From contig JAXMDZ010000014.1 of NCBI GenBank assembly GCA_046348585.1, positions 1-64,000 on the forward strand: a stretch of DNA of 64,000 nucleotides. The letters are read 5' to 3'. A model generated the notes under the pieces. That model was not told where the DNA came from and did not search any database. It was given only the letters and a program-made list of their open reading frames with translations. Below, piece after piece: positions 29,560 through 38,524 of the stretch (within the stretch, counting starts at the first letter, position 1; each line of letters begins with the position of its first letter). Position numbers and translations under genes: made by a program. The DNA is from JADZAI01 sp046348585 (GTDB lineage Bacteria > Pseudomonadota > Alphaproteobacteria > Micropepsales > Micropepsaceae).

Positions 29560-30165
29560 ATGCGCAAGTTGAAGACCGCTCTTGTCACCGCCGCGGCCGC
29601 GGCCCTGCTGACGGCCGGCGTGACCATGGCGGACATGCCCAAACTCGGCGGCGGGCCTGCGGCCCCCACCGGCGACATTTCGGTCTCGGTGCTCGCCAAC
29701 ACCGCCAAGGGCTATGCGCTCGGCTACCCCGCCGGCTGGCAGGTCGTCAGCAGCGCCGACGTCGACTACCTGTTCATCAAGCCCGACGCCACGGCGCTGT
29801 GCGCGGCGTTCAGCGGCGACATTCCGGACATCGCCGGCATCCCCGAGGCCGATCTGAAGGCCATGCTCTCGGTGCCGCTGGGCGAGGAGTTCTGGGACAA
29901 CGTGCTGTTCTCCAGCCTGCCCAACAAGAAGTACGAGCATGTCGGCGCCGACCCGAACCACCCCGGCGGCTGGCCGGTCCAGACGGCGATCGCCGCGGGC
30001 GACTTCGCGTTCGAGGCCGGTCCGGTGCCGGCCAAGATCGCGGCGATCATGACCTTCAAGGCGGGCAAGGGCTATCAGGTGTTCTGCGCCGGCAAGTCGC
30101 AGGCCTATGAAGCCCTGAAGCCGGAGCTGGCGGCGATCTTCAACTCCTTCAAGATCCTCAACTAA
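29560..30165 (+). CDS. Secreted protein of unknown function
   Basis: 201 residues. A signal peptide (MRKLKTALVTAAAAALLTAGVTMA) is followed by a compact domain (KGYALGYPAGWQVVSSADVDYLFIKPDATALCAAF) that looks like the fold used for lipoprotein-type stress proteins: a membrane-facing sheet with YPAGWQV. Two cysteines (CAAF and VFCAGK) could pair. GGGAG precedes the ATG. It is monocistronic with a strong terminator directly downstream. No function is assigned. Confidence 0.8.
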   Translation: MRKLKTALVTAAAAALLTAGVTMADMPKLGGGPAAPTGDISVSVLANTAKGYALGYPAGWQVVSSADVDYLFIKPDATALCAAFSGDIPDIAGIPEADLKAMLSVPLGEEFWDNVLFSSLPNKKYEHVGADPNHPGGWPVQTAIAAGDFAFEAGPVPAKIAAIMTFKAGKGYQVFCAGKSQAYEALKPELAAIFNSFKILN

Positions 30166-30185
30166 CCATTTGAGAGATCAGGCGG

Positions 30186-30210
30186 AAAGGGGCGCTTCGG
30201 CGCCCCTTTT
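30186..30210 (+). terminator. Rho-independent terminator
   Basis: Ten-bp stem AAAGGGGCGC / GCGCCCCTTT with TTCG loop and a short T-run, 20 bp after the secreted-protein stop codon. Confidence 0.85.
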
Positions 30211-30240
30211 CGTTGTGCCGGGCGGGGTGCGGGGCGGGCT

Positions 30241-30963
30241 TCAGTCCGCCAGCGGGCGCAGGCTGCGCCAGGCGCAGAGGCCGCAGACATAGGCGGTCGA
30301 AAGCCACCACGCCGCCAGCACCGGCAATCGGTTCCAGTCCGGCGCGGCGATGAGCGCCCCGGTGGCCGCCAGCCAGAGCAGCGTCGCCGCCGCGGTCAGC
30401 GGCCGCAGCTGCACGACGCGGATGGGGTGCACCGTCCGCACCGAGGTGAAAGTCAGCAGCCCGAGGGCCAGCGCGATGGCCGCCGCCGCCCAGGGCGTCG
30501 TCCCGGTCGCCACGAAGCCCGCCGCCACCAGGTTCCAGACGGCTGGGAAGCCCCGGAAGTCGGCGCTCTCGGTCTTCATGTCGCGCCGCGCGAAGGTGTA
30601 GAGCGCCGAGACCAGAATGAAGCCGCAGAGCGGATGCGCGACGGCGGCTGGAAAGATCCCGGCGGCCAGCAGGAAGACCGCCGGAACGACGACATAGGTC
30701 AGGTAGTCGACCACCAGGTCGAGGGCCGCGCCGTCGATGCGGGGCAGCGTTGCGGCGGCGTCGAGGCGGCGGGCGATGGGGCCGTCGATTCCGTCCACGA
30801 CGAGCGCGATGGCCAGCCAGAGGAAGGTCGAGAGCGCATCGGCGCGCATCGCCGCCTCCAGCGCCAGGAAGCCGAGCACCGCGCCCGAAGCGGTGAGGGC
30901 ATGCACCATCCAGACGGCGATGCGGCGTCCGGCCCCGGACGGCCTGCCTTCAGCGCCCGCCAT
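30241..30963 (-). CDS. pcs: Phosphatidylcholine synthase
   Basis: 240 residues, about seven or eight membrane helices. The CDP-alcohol phosphotransferase motif is present in the form typical of Pcs: DGIDGPIARR, then PRIDGAALDLVVDYLTYV, with the spaced aspartates. Pcs condenses CDP-diacylglycerol with choline to give phosphatidylcholine in the inner membrane. Start at 30963 overlaps the end of the upstream secreted-protein gene by 14 bp. Confidence 0.9.
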   Translation of the reverse strand: MAGAEGRPSGAGRRIAVWMVHALTASGAVLGFLALEAAMRADALSTFLWLAIALVVDGIDGPIARRLDAAATLPRIDGAALDLVVDYLTYVVVPAVFLLAAGIFPAAVAHPLCGFILVSALYTFARRDMKTESADFRGFPAVWNLVAAGFVATGTTPWAAAAIALALGLLTFTSVRTVHPIRVVQLRPLTAAATLLWLAATGALIAAPDWNRLPVLAAWWLSTAYVCGLCAWRSLRPLAD

Positions 30964-31384
30964 CGGCCGGTGCGGCGCAGGGATAGGCGTCGGCCATCGC
31001 GTTCTGCACGAGCGCTCCGGGCGGTCCGTCGAGCAGGCCGGGGGCGGTGTCGCCTTTGCGGGCGACCAGCGCGGCGATCTCGGCGAACGAGACGAAGTCC
31101 GGCGGGCGGAAGCAGGGCTGCGGGCCGGGATCGGGCGCGCCGCCTTCCAGCATGGCCGCGAGCCGGGCATCGTGGGCTTCCTTGTAGGCGGTGAAGTAGT
31201 CGACCAGCCAGGTCCGGCAGGGATCGTCGAGCGGCACCTTGCCGCCGCCCGCCGTCAGCGCGGCGAGGGCATGGCAGGCCTGGTGCAACGCCCGCGCATC
31301 CGTGATCGGCGCGGCGCTCGCCGGAGCGGCAAGGCACGCCAATAAGATGAGGGCTGGGATCGCTGGTCTCGGCACGGCGCGCAT
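30950..31384 (-). CDS. Secreted small protein, Rap1a/Tai-like
   Basis: 144 residues with a signal peptide (PALILLACLAAPASA) and four cysteines in the mature part (HQACHAL, DDPCRTW, PQPCFRP, AYPCAAP). The spacing, with a helical C-terminus ending ALVQNAMADAYPC, resembles Rap1a/Tai proteins, some of which are immunity proteins against peptidoglycan amidases. No cognate effector is nearby, so the immunity role is only a possibility. It is coupled to pcs. Confidence 0.68.
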   Translation of the reverse strand: MRAVPRPAIPALILLACLAAPASAAPITDARALHQACHALAALTAGGGKVPLDDPCRTWLVDYFTAYKEAHDARLAAMLEGGAPDPGPQPCFRPPDFVSFAEIAALVARKGDTAPGLLDGPPGALVQNAMADAYPCAAPADGGR

Positions 31385-31449
31385 TGTTCGGGTCCGGTCC
31401 GCGCGATGCAAGTGCCCATCGCGGCGAACACGCGCTATGTTGGCCGGCG

Positions 31450-32568
31450 ATGACACATTTCGAAAAACTGTCGGTCGCGGTGATCGGCGCGGGGGTTGCG
31501 GGACTGGGCGCGGCCTGGCGTCTGGCGCAATCGGGCTGTGCGGTCACGCTGTTCGACTCGGCCCCCATTCCGGCGCAGTCCGGGGCCGCGACCTGGGCCT
31601 CGGGCGGAATGCTCTGCGCCCGGCTGGAGATGACCGGCGCGCCGCCGCCGCTGGCGGCGTTCGCGCTGGGCGCGCGCGCCGCCTGGCCGGCCTTTGCCGC
31701 CGAGCTGGAGCGCGTCGCGGCGATCTCGTGCGGCTTCACCGAGCGCGGGGCGCTGCATGTCGCGTTCGGCCGCGAACGCGCGGGCACGGCCGGGCCGGGG
31801 GTGGAGCGGATCGACCGCGCCGCCGCGCTGCGGCTGGAGCCCGGCCTCGCCGACGAGGTGACCGAGGCGCTTTGGGCGGCGGGCGAGGCGCATGTCGATC
31901 CGCGCTGGTTGGCGCTCGCGCTGGTGCGCGCCTGCCGCAGCGCGGGCGTGACGCTGGCGGCTGAAACGCGGGTCAACCGCATCGTCGAGCAGCAGGGCCG
32001 CGTGAGCGGCGTGCTGACCGCTTCGGGCGTGCAGGGTTTCGATCATGTCGTCCTCGCCGCCGGGGCCTGGTCGGCGGGGCTGCTCAAGGTTTCCAACCTG
32101 CCTGGGCCGGGCGTCCGGCCGGTCAAGGGAGAGATGGTCTCGTTCGCCGCCGATCCCCGCGCCATGCCCGCCTCGCGGCTGATCTGGAGCGATGACTGCT
32201 ACATCATTCCGCATGCCGATGGCCGCGTGCTGATCGGCGCGACGCAGATCGAGAGCGGCTTCGACGCGAGCCTCGATCAGGGCCGCATCGACGCCCTGCG
32301 AGACGCGGCGATCCGCGTGCTGCCGGCGCTCGGCTCCCTTGCCGAGCTGGAGCGCTTCGCCGGGTTCCGCCCGGCCTCCGACGACGGGCTGCCGCTGCTG
32401 GGCGGCGTCGGCCCGGACGGGCTGACGCTGGCGGGCGGGCAGTTCCGCAATGGAATCCTCTTCGCCCCGCTGGTCGCCGACGCGGCCGCGCAGCATGTCC
32501 TGCAGGGCCGCCTGCCGGAGATCGCGCGCCCCTTCGCCGCCGGCCGCTTCACCGAGATCGCCGCATGA
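31450..32568 (+). CDS. thiO: FAD-dependent glycine oxidase (ThiO-like)
   Basis: 372 residues. The N-terminal dinucleotide motif VAVIGAGVAGLGAAWRLA and the DAO fold (ASGGML, VVLAAGAWSAGLL, RPVKGEM, GFRPASDDGLPLLGG, GGQFRNGILFAPLVA) fit glycine oxidase, which makes dehydroglycine for the thiazole of thiamine. No other thiamine genes are adjacent, so a different D-amino-acid or amine substrate is possible. It overlaps the acyl-CoA dehydrogenase by 4 bp. Confidence 0.83.
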   Translation: MTHFEKLSVAVIGAGVAGLGAAWRLAQSGCAVTLFDSAPIPAQSGAATWASGGMLCARLEMTGAPPPLAAFALGARAAWPAFAAELERVAAISCGFTERGALHVAFGRERAGTAGPGVERIDRAAALRLEPGLADEVTEALWAAGEAHVDPRWLALALVRACRSAGVTLAAETRVNRIVEQQGRVSGVLTASGVQGFDHVVLAAGAWSAGLLKVSNLPGPGVRPVKGEMVSFAADPRAMPASRLIWSDDCYIIPHADGRVLIGATQIESGFDASLDQGRIDALRDAAIRVLPALGSLAELERFAGFRPASDDGLPLLGGVGPDGLTLAGGQFRNGILFAPLVADAAAQHVLQGRLPEIARPFAAGRFTEIAA

Positions 32569-33725
32569 GCCCCGACCCGCAGCGCCTGAAGGACATCCGC
32601 GACGGGGTGGGGCGCATCTGCGCCCGCTTCGACGCCGCCTATTGGCGCGCCGCCGACAGCGCGGGCGCGTTCCCGGAGGATTTCGTCAAGGCGCTGACCG
32701 AGGCCGGCTATCTCGGCATCGCGATGCCCGAGGACGTGGGCGGCGCGGGCCTCGGGGCGACCGAGGCGGCGGCGATGATGCAGACCATCGCCGCCTCGGG
32801 CGCGGGCTTCAGCGGCGCGTCGGCGGTGCATATGAACATCTTCGCGCCGCTGCCCATCGCAGTCTTCGGCACGGCGGCGCAGCGCGCCCGCTTCCTGCCG
32901 CCGCTGATCGCCGGCGAGGACCGCACCTGCTTCGCCGTCACCGAGCCGGACGCCGGGCTGGAGACGGCGCGCATCACGACCTTCGCCACCCGCGACGGCG
33001 ACGGCTATCTGATCCGTGGACGGAAGATCTGGACCTCGGCGGCGCAGCGCGCGACCCGCGTCCTCATCGTCGCGCGCACCGCGCCCTATGACGAGGCGAA
33101 GCCGCTGGCCGGGCTGACGCTGTTCTATGCGCCGCTCGACCGCGAGCGGGTAGAGATCCGCGAGATCCACAAGATGGGCCGCGCCGCGGTCGATTCGAAC
33201 ATGCTGTTCATCGACGGCCTCCGCGTGCACGAGGACGAACGCATCGGGGCCGAGGGCGAGGGCTTCAAGTGCCTGCTGCACGGGCTGAACCCCGAGCGCA
33301 TCCTGATCGCCGCCGAGTCGGTGGGGCTGGGCCGCGCGGCGCTGGCGAAGGCCGCCGCCTATGCCGGCGAGCGCGTCGTCTTCGGCCGCCCCATCGGCCA
33401 GAACCAGGCCATCCAGCACCCGCTGGCGAAGGCCTGGGCGGCGCTGGAGGCGGCCGATCTGATGGTCTTCAAGGCGGCCGCGCTCTACGATGCGGGCGAG
33501 CCGTGCGGCCTCGAAGCGAACGCCGCGAAATATCTCGCCGCCGAAGCAGCCTTCGAGGCGTGCGAGACGGCGGTGCTGGTCCATGGCGGCATGGGCTACG
33601 CGCAGGAATACGACGTCGAGCGCTATATGCGCGAGGCGATGATCCCCCGCATCGCCCCGGTCAGCCGCGAGATGATCCTGTCCTTCATCGCGGAAAAGGC
33701 CCTCGGCCTGCCGAAATCCTACTGA
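32565..33725 (+). CDS. Acyl-CoA dehydrogenase-family flavoprotein without the usual catalytic Glu
   Basis: 386 residues with the three acyl-CoA dehydrogenase domains: CFAVTEPDAGLETARITT for FAD/substrate binding, GRPIGQNQAIQHPLAKAWA for the C-terminal bundle and VHGGMGYAQEYDVERYMREA. At the position of the catalytic glutamate (YEGT in medium-chain enzymes) it reads RIAPVSREM. This variant is common in one clade, whose base may lie elsewhere. It is coupled to thiO and followed 5 bp later by a HIT protein. Confidence 0.85.
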   Translation: MSPDPQRLKDIRDGVGRICARFDAAYWRAADSAGAFPEDFVKALTEAGYLGIAMPEDVGGAGLGATEAAAMMQTIAASGAGFSGASAVHMNIFAPLPIAVFGTAAQRARFLPPLIAGEDRTCFAVTEPDAGLETARITTFATRDGDGYLIRGRKIWTSAAQRATRVLIVARTAPYDEAKPLAGLTLFYAPLDRERVEIREIHKMGRAAVDSNMLFIDGLRVHEDERIGAEGEGFKCLLHGLNPERILIAAESVGLGRAALAKAAAYAGERVVFGRPIGQNQAIQHPLAKAWAALEAADLMVFKAAALYDAGEPCGLEANAAKYLAAEAAFEACETAVLVHGGMGYAQEYDVERYMREAMIPRIAPVSREMILSFIAEKALGLPKSY

Positions 33726-33730
33726 CCGCG

Positions 33731-34147
33731 ATGGACGGCTTCACGCTCGATCCGACGCTCGCCCGCGACACGGTCTTCGTCTGCGCCATGCCGCGCTGCG
33801 ACGTGCTGCTGATGGACGATTCGCGCTTTCCCTGGCTGATCCTGGTGCCGCGCCTGCCGGGCATCGTCGAGCCGTTCGACCTGGAGCCGGCCGACCTCGC
33901 GGCGGTGATGCGCGAGGGGGCGATCGCCGGGCGGACGCTCAAGAGCCTGACCGGCTGCACCAAGATCAATATCGGGGCGCTCGGCAATATCGTCCGCCAG
34001 TTCCACCTCCATGTCGTCGCCCGGTCGGAGAGCGATCCGGCCTGGCCGGGGCCGGTCTGGGGGTTCGGGCAGCGCACCCCCTACGTGTCCCGGTTCCGCG
34101 ACGGGATGCGGCTGAAGATCGCCCAGGCGCTGGGCGCACCCGATTAA
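33731..34147 (+). CDS. HIT-domain protein
   Basis: 138 residues. The histidine triad region reads QFHLHVVAR, so the first two histidines are kept and the third is Val, as in several diadenosine-polyphosphate hydrolase-like HIT proteins. It presumably hydrolyses nucleotide conjugates. It sits 5 bp after the acyl-CoA dehydrogenase and is likely the last gene of that transcript. Confidence 0.88.
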   Translation: MDGFTLDPTLARDTVFVCAMPRCDVLLMDDSRFPWLILVPRLPGIVEPFDLEPADLAAVMREGAIAGRTLKSLTGCTKINIGALGNIVRQFHLHVVARSESDPAWPGPVWGFGQRTPYVSRFRDGMRLKIAQALGAPD

Positions 34148-34196
34148 CCATATCTGGCACGCCGCCTGCATTGCCGATGGCGATGGGGGTCTATCG

Positions 34197-35114
34197 ATGA
34201 TCGAAAAGACGGGAGCAGGGGCGTCGAGCGTCGCGTTCGCCATCGAGCGCGCCAGCGCCTCGACGGGCGCCGATTTCGACTACCTGATGCGCACCGCGGC
34301 GCGGGAATCCTCCATGGATCCCAACGCCAAGGCGCGCACCTCCTCGGCTGCGGGCCTCTTCCAGTTCATCGACCAGACCTGGCTCGGCATGGTCAAGCGC
34401 CACGGCGAGGAACATGGCCTGGGCGCGCTCGCCGACCAGATCAGCCAGACCCGCAGCGGCCGGTACGTTGTTGCCGACCGGCAATTGCGCCGGGAGATTC
34501 TTGCCCTGCGCTACGACCCGGAAATCTCGGCCGTCATGGCGGGCGAGTTCACCGAGGACAGCAAGCAGGTGCTGCGCGGCGTGCTGGGCCGCGAGCCGAA
34601 CGGGGGCGAACTGTATGCGGCGCATTTCCTGGGCGCCGGCGGCGCGTCGGAGCTGATCCAGGCCTCCCAGCGCGGCGAGGCGAGCGCGGCGGCCCTGTTC
34701 CCGGACGCCGCCCGCGCCAACCGCTCGATCTTCTACACCAAGGGCGGCGTCGCGCGCTCGCCGTCCGAGGTGCTGGCGGTGCTCAGCGCCAAGCACGACA
34801 ATCTGGAGATCCCGGACGGCCCGCCCGCCTCGGCCGGCGTGATGGTCGCCCGGATGCGGCCGACCACCGACACGATGGACGATGTGGTCACCGGCGGCTA
34901 CGCGCAGGCGGGCGGCGGCCGGCCCTACATGGACGGGGATGACACCGACTATTCCAGCGACCGCGACATCTACATCGCCGCCGCGACGCCCAATGCGGTG
35001 ACGCCCTTCGTCGCCCAGCTTCTCGCCTCGCTCGACCCGCTGCCCGAAACGGTGCGCGCGGCGATGTTCCAGTCCGACGCCGAACTGCGCCGCCGCTCCG
35101 ACCAGCACGCCTGA
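34197..35114 (+). CDS. Transglycosylase SLT-domain protein without an obvious signal peptide
   Basis: 305 residues. The SLT-like region (YLMRTAARESSMDPNAKARTSSAAGLFQFIDQTWLGMVKRHG) holds the catalytic glutamate in ARESS and the AAGLFQF motif. The N-terminus (MIEKTGAGASSVAFAIERAS) shows no signal peptide, so export may be by a dedicated system, as for flagellar rod-type transglycosylases. The C-terminal third is low in recognisable motifs. It is upstream of an MFS gene by 8 bp. Confidence 0.85.
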   Translation: MIEKTGAGASSVAFAIERASASTGADFDYLMRTAARESSMDPNAKARTSSAAGLFQFIDQTWLGMVKRHGEEHGLGALADQISQTRSGRYVVADRQLRREILALRYDPEISAVMAGEFTEDSKQVLRGVLGREPNGGELYAAHFLGAGGASELIQASQRGEASAAALFPDAARANRSIFYTKGGVARSPSEVLAVLSAKHDNLEIPDGPPASAGVMVARMRPTTDTMDDVVTGGYAQAGGGRPYMDGDDTDYSSDRDIYIAAATPNAVTPFVAQLLASLDPLPETVRAAMFQSDAELRRRSDQHA

Positions 35115-35122
35115 GGGCGCGC

Positions 35123-36274
35123 ATGATCTCCGCCCTGCGCCAGTGGTGGCCGCTTCTGCTCGGCGTTCTCGCCATCCAGATCGCCAACGGCGTGCAATCG
35201 ACCGCCGTGGGCCTGCGCATCGACGCGGCCGGGTTCGGGGCGCTTCCCATCGCGCTGGTGATGAGCGGCCTCTATGCCGGGCAGGTCGCCTCGTCGCTGC
35301 TGTCGCCCAGGGTCATCGGCCGCTATTCGCATGTGCCGGCCTATGTCGCGCTGACCCTGCTGACCGCCGCCGGGCCGCTGCTCTTCCTCATTGCGGAGGA
35401 CGCCCTCACCTGGGCGATCGCCCGCGTGGCCATCGGCTTCGGCCTCGCCGGGATCTACATCGTCATCGAAAGCTGGCTGAACGACCGCGTTCCCAACGAG
35501 ATGCGCGGCCGGGTCTTCGCCGTCTATATCCAGGTTCAGCTCGCGGGCCTGATGGCCGCGCAGTTCCTGGTGCCGCTGGTCGCGCACGATATGGCGCTGG
35601 CGATCGCGCTGGTGACCGGCATCTCGCTGCTGGCGATCGCGCCGGTCGTGCTCGGCGACGCGCCGCGCCCGGCCCGGCTGCCCTTCGTGAAGGCCTCGTT
35701 CGGCGTGCTGCTGCGCGCCTCGCCGGTCGGCGTCGCCGGGGCGGCGGTCTCCGGCTTCGTCTGGGCGGTGGTGATGTCGATGGCCCCGATCTATGCCCAG
35801 CGCACCGGCTTCGACGCGGAAGGCGTCGCGCTGTTCGTCTCGGCCTCGGTGCTGGGCGGGGTGCTCCTGCAATGGCCGCTCGGCTGGCTGTCGGACATGC
35901 GCGACCGCCGCAAGGTGCTGACCGGGATGGCCGGGCTGGCGGCGCTGGCCGGGGCGGCGGGCGCGGCCTTCGGCGGCCTGTCGCAGGGCGCGGCGATCGC
36001 CCTCATCATGGCCTTCGGCGGCCTGACGTTCCCCTTCTACTCGGTCGCCGTCTCGCATGTGAACGACCGCATCGGCGCGGCCGAACGCGTGCCGGCCAGC
36101 GGCGCGATGATCCTGCTGTTCGGGCTGGGATCGGTCGGCGGCCCGTTCGCCGCCTCGGCCGCGATGGCGGCGGCGGGCGCGGCGGGGTTCTTCATTCTGC
36201 TCGCGGTCGTGACGGGCGCGCTGGCGGCCTTCGCCGCCTGGCGCATCGCGGTCGCGCGGCCCTCAGCGCCCTAG
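35123..36274 (+). CDS. MFS transporter (YcaD-like)
   Basis: 383 residues, about 12 helices. The group pattern includes GFGLAGIYIVIESWLNDRVPNEMRGRVFAVYIQVQLAGL in helices 4-5 and WPLGWLSDMRDRRKVLTGM in the second motif A. Substrate unknown. It follows the transglycosylase closely and its end overlaps the convergent EAL gene by 12 bp. Confidence 0.88.
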   Translation: MISALRQWWPLLLGVLAIQIANGVQSTAVGLRIDAAGFGALPIALVMSGLYAGQVASSLLSPRVIGRYSHVPAYVALTLLTAAGPLLFLIAEDALTWAIARVAIGFGLAGIYIVIESWLNDRVPNEMRGRVFAVYIQVQLAGLMAAQFLVPLVAHDMALAIALVTGISLLAIAPVVLGDAPRPARLPFVKASFGVLLRASPVGVAGAAVSGFVWAVVMSMAPIYAQRTGFDAEGVALFVSASVLGGVLLQWPLGWLSDMRDRRKVLTGMAGLAALAGAAGAAFGGLSQGAAIALIMAFGGLTFPFYSVAVSHVNDRIGAAERVPASGAMILLFGLGSVGGPFAASAAMAAAGAAGFFILLAVVTGALAAFAAWRIAVARPSAP

Positions 36275-37591
36275 CAGGCGGCCAAGGCGGCTGAACATGC
36301 CCGTCTGCGGCGGCGGCGCCTTGATGCGCAGCGCCAGCGGCCGGTCGATCAGCGGATAGCCGGAGTCCTCGGCTTCGGGCTCGGCCGGTTCGTCGGCCTC
36401 CACGAAGCCTGACACCGGCACGCGCTGGGCGGCGCGTTGCAGCTTGGGACGCTCGATCATGCCGGCATGCAGCGGGGCCGAGGTCTCCAGCGCATTCAGC
36501 TCCTCGCCGTCGAGGGCCATGTCGTCGGACGGATCGAGATCGACCGGGCCTTCGTCGGATGCGACGTGCGCCGCCTCGTGCGTATCGTCGTCGAAATCGA
36601 CGTCCAGCGCCTCGTCGTCCTCGATGTCGCCGAAGTCGAAACCGCTGGTGGCCGGGCGCAGCTGCTCGACAAGCTTGGGCGGCGGCGGGGGCGGCGCGAC
36701 GGCGGCCTCGCGCACCGGCGGCGGCTCGGCGGACGGCGGCACGAGCTTGACCAGCCGCGGACGCGGACGGGGCAGGGGCGTGGCGGCGGCCGGATCGGCC
36801 TCCTCGCCGCGCCAGGCGCCGTCCCAGGCGAGCAGTTCGGCGAGCGGCAGCGGCTTCAGCACCATCGAGCCCTGGACGGCGTCGAAGCCGAGCCGGACGA
36901 GGGCCTGAAGCGTGCGCTCCTTCTCGACGCCCACGGCGACCGAGTGCATGCCGTTGCGCTGGGCGAAGGCGAGGCGGCGGGCGATGCGTCCGCCGTCCAC
37001 CTTGCGGGCGATTTCGGCGAAGCGGAGGATCGCCGCACCGCCGACCTTGATCTCGGAGAAGAGTTCCGGCCATGCCTCGGCGGCTTCGACCGGAAGGCCC
37101 GCGCCGCTGTCGAGCGCCACATGGCAACCCATGGCCTTCAGCCGCTCCAGCGCCTGGTGCACGTCGCGGCCGGCGTCGATCAGCGCCGACTCCGGCGCTT
37201 CGACGATGAGGTCGGCGGCCCCGGCATCCGATCCCTGCAGGGCGGCGGCGATGACGTCGGGGGCGACCCCGGTCTTCAGGTCGGCCGCGCCGAGATTGAT
37301 CGAGACCCGCCAGTCATAGCCCGAAACCCTCAGCGCCCGCGCCGCCTCCAGCGCCAGCCGCGCCACGGCGTCGAGCAGGCGGGGGCTTTCGGCATAGGCG
37401 TCGATGGCCGGCAGGAAGAGCTGCGGCGTCATGGTGCCGAGCCGGGGGTGGTCCCAGCGGACGAAGGCTTCGGCCGCCGCGACGGCGCCGGTCGCGATGT
37501 CGATCTGCGGCTGCAGGACGATGGAAAACTCGCGTTCCGCGAACGCCCGGTCGATGTCGGTCTTGGTCAACGTCATGGATTTGGCGAACAT
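36263..37591 (-). CDS. Degenerate EAL-domain protein with acidic C-terminal tail
   Basis: 442 residues. The first ~250 form an EAL domain in which signature residues have decayed: EAL is EAF, DDFG is DSGA, the KID lysine segment is EIKVGG, and AEGVE is AVGVE. An Asn (INLG), a Glu (EAPES) and QG are kept. It is thus unlikely to hydrolyse c-di-GMP and may bind it or act by protein contact. The tail is Pro-rich then strongly acidic (residues ~310-380). ATG 37576 is an alternative start. Confidence 0.85.
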   Translation of the reverse strand: MFAKSMTLTKTDIDRAFAEREFSIVLQPQIDIATGAVAAAEAFVRWDHPRLGTMTPQLFLPAIDAYAESPRLLDAVARLALEAARALRVSGYDWRVSINLGAADLKTGVAPDVIAAALQGSDAGAADLIVEAPESALIDAGRDVHQALERLKAMGCHVALDSGAGLPVEAAEAWPELFSEIKVGGAAILRFAEIARKVDGGRIARRLAFAQRNGMHSVAVGVEKERTLQALVRLGFDAVQGSMVLKPLPLAELLAWDGAWRGEEADPAAATPLPRPRPRLVKLVPPSAEPPPVREAAVAPPPPPPKLVEQLRPATSGFDFGDIEDDEALDVDFDDDTHEAAHVASDEGPVDLDPSDDMALDGEELNALETSAPLHAGMIERPKLQRAAQRVPVSGFVEADEPAEPEAEDSGYPLIDRPLALRIKAPPPQTGMFSRLGRLLGR

Positions 37592-37705
37592 GGCGGCGGC
37601 CGCTCCGTTGGGCTATGCGTGGTGATGCGATCGTGGCGGCCGCCCGTTAGGATGGCACCAAGGCTCCGGACAAAAAGAACACCTAATTTTCGGAAAGTTA
37701 TCTCC

Positions 37706-38509
37706 ATGACATCGACCGACCAGACCGCACGCCCCCCGGCGCGCATCGTTCCCGCCGCCACAATTCTGCTCGTGCGCGACGGCGCGGCGGGGCTGGAGGT
37801 CTTCATGGTGAAGCGCCATCACCAGATCGACTTCGCCTCGGGGGCGCTGGTCTTTCCGGGCGGCAAGCTCGCCCCCGGCGACAGCGATCCGGCGCTGCGG
37901 GCCTATTGCGACGGCGCGGACGGTTTCGATAATTCCGAACTGGCTTTGGCCGCCTGCGCGATCCGCGAGGCGTTCGAGGAAAGCGGCATCCTGCTCGCCC
38001 GCAAGGCCGGGGCGTCCGATCTGCTGAGCGCCGCGGATGCGGAATCGCTAGGCGTCCACCGCGACGCGCTCAACGCCGAGAAGCTGCCGCTCGCGCAGTT
38101 CCTCGCCGATCACGGGCTGCGCCTCGCGCTCGACCGGCTGGTGCGTTTCGCGCGCTGGGTGACGCCCGACATGATGCCCAAGCGGTTCGACACCTGGTTC
38201 TTCATCGCCGCGACGCCCGAGGGCCAGCTCGGCGTCCATGACGGACACGAAAGCGTCGATTCCGAATGGGTGACGCCCGAGGGCGCGATCGCCGAGCCGG
38301 ACCGCTGGACCGTCATCTTCCCGACGCGGATGAACCTGCTGAAGCTCGGCCGCTCGGCGACCGTCGCCGAGGCGCTCGCCGCCGCCGCGTCGTCGCCCAT
38401 CGTCACGGTGACGCCCTGGGTGGAGCCGCGCGAGGGCGGGGCGGTGCTGCGCATCCAGCCGGACGCCGGCTACGGCGATCCGCAGGAGCCGCTGTCGAAC
38501 GTCAGATAG
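37706..38509 (+). CDS. Nudix hydrolase with an interrupted Nudix box
   Basis: 267 residues. ASGALVFPGGKLAPGDSDP starts the Nudix region and LALAACAIREAFEESGILLA completes it, so about 20 residues are inserted in the box, as in the NUDT19/RP2-like group that acts on CoA derivatives or nucleotide diphosphates. The metal-binding REAFEESG is intact. It is divergent from the EAL gene. Confidence 0.88.
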   Translation: MTSTDQTARPPARIVPAATILLVRDGAAGLEVFMVKRHHQIDFASGALVFPGGKLAPGDSDPALRAYCDGADGFDNSELALAACAIREAFEESGILLARKAGASDLLSAADAESLGVHRDALNAEKLPLAQFLADHGLRLALDRLVRFARWVTPDMMPKRFDTWFFIAATPEGQLGVHDGHESVDSEWVTPEGAIAEPDRWTVIFPTRMNLLKLGRSATVAEALAAAASSPIVTVTPWVEPREGGAVLRIQPDAGYGDPQEPLSNVR

Positions 38510-38524
38510 GGCGCGGTCGGCGCC

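Noticed and set aside
30950..31384. Toxin-immunity locus based on the Rap1a/Tai-like protein
   Set aside because: No effector amidase or secretion gene lies nearby, and the family call itself is only moderate.
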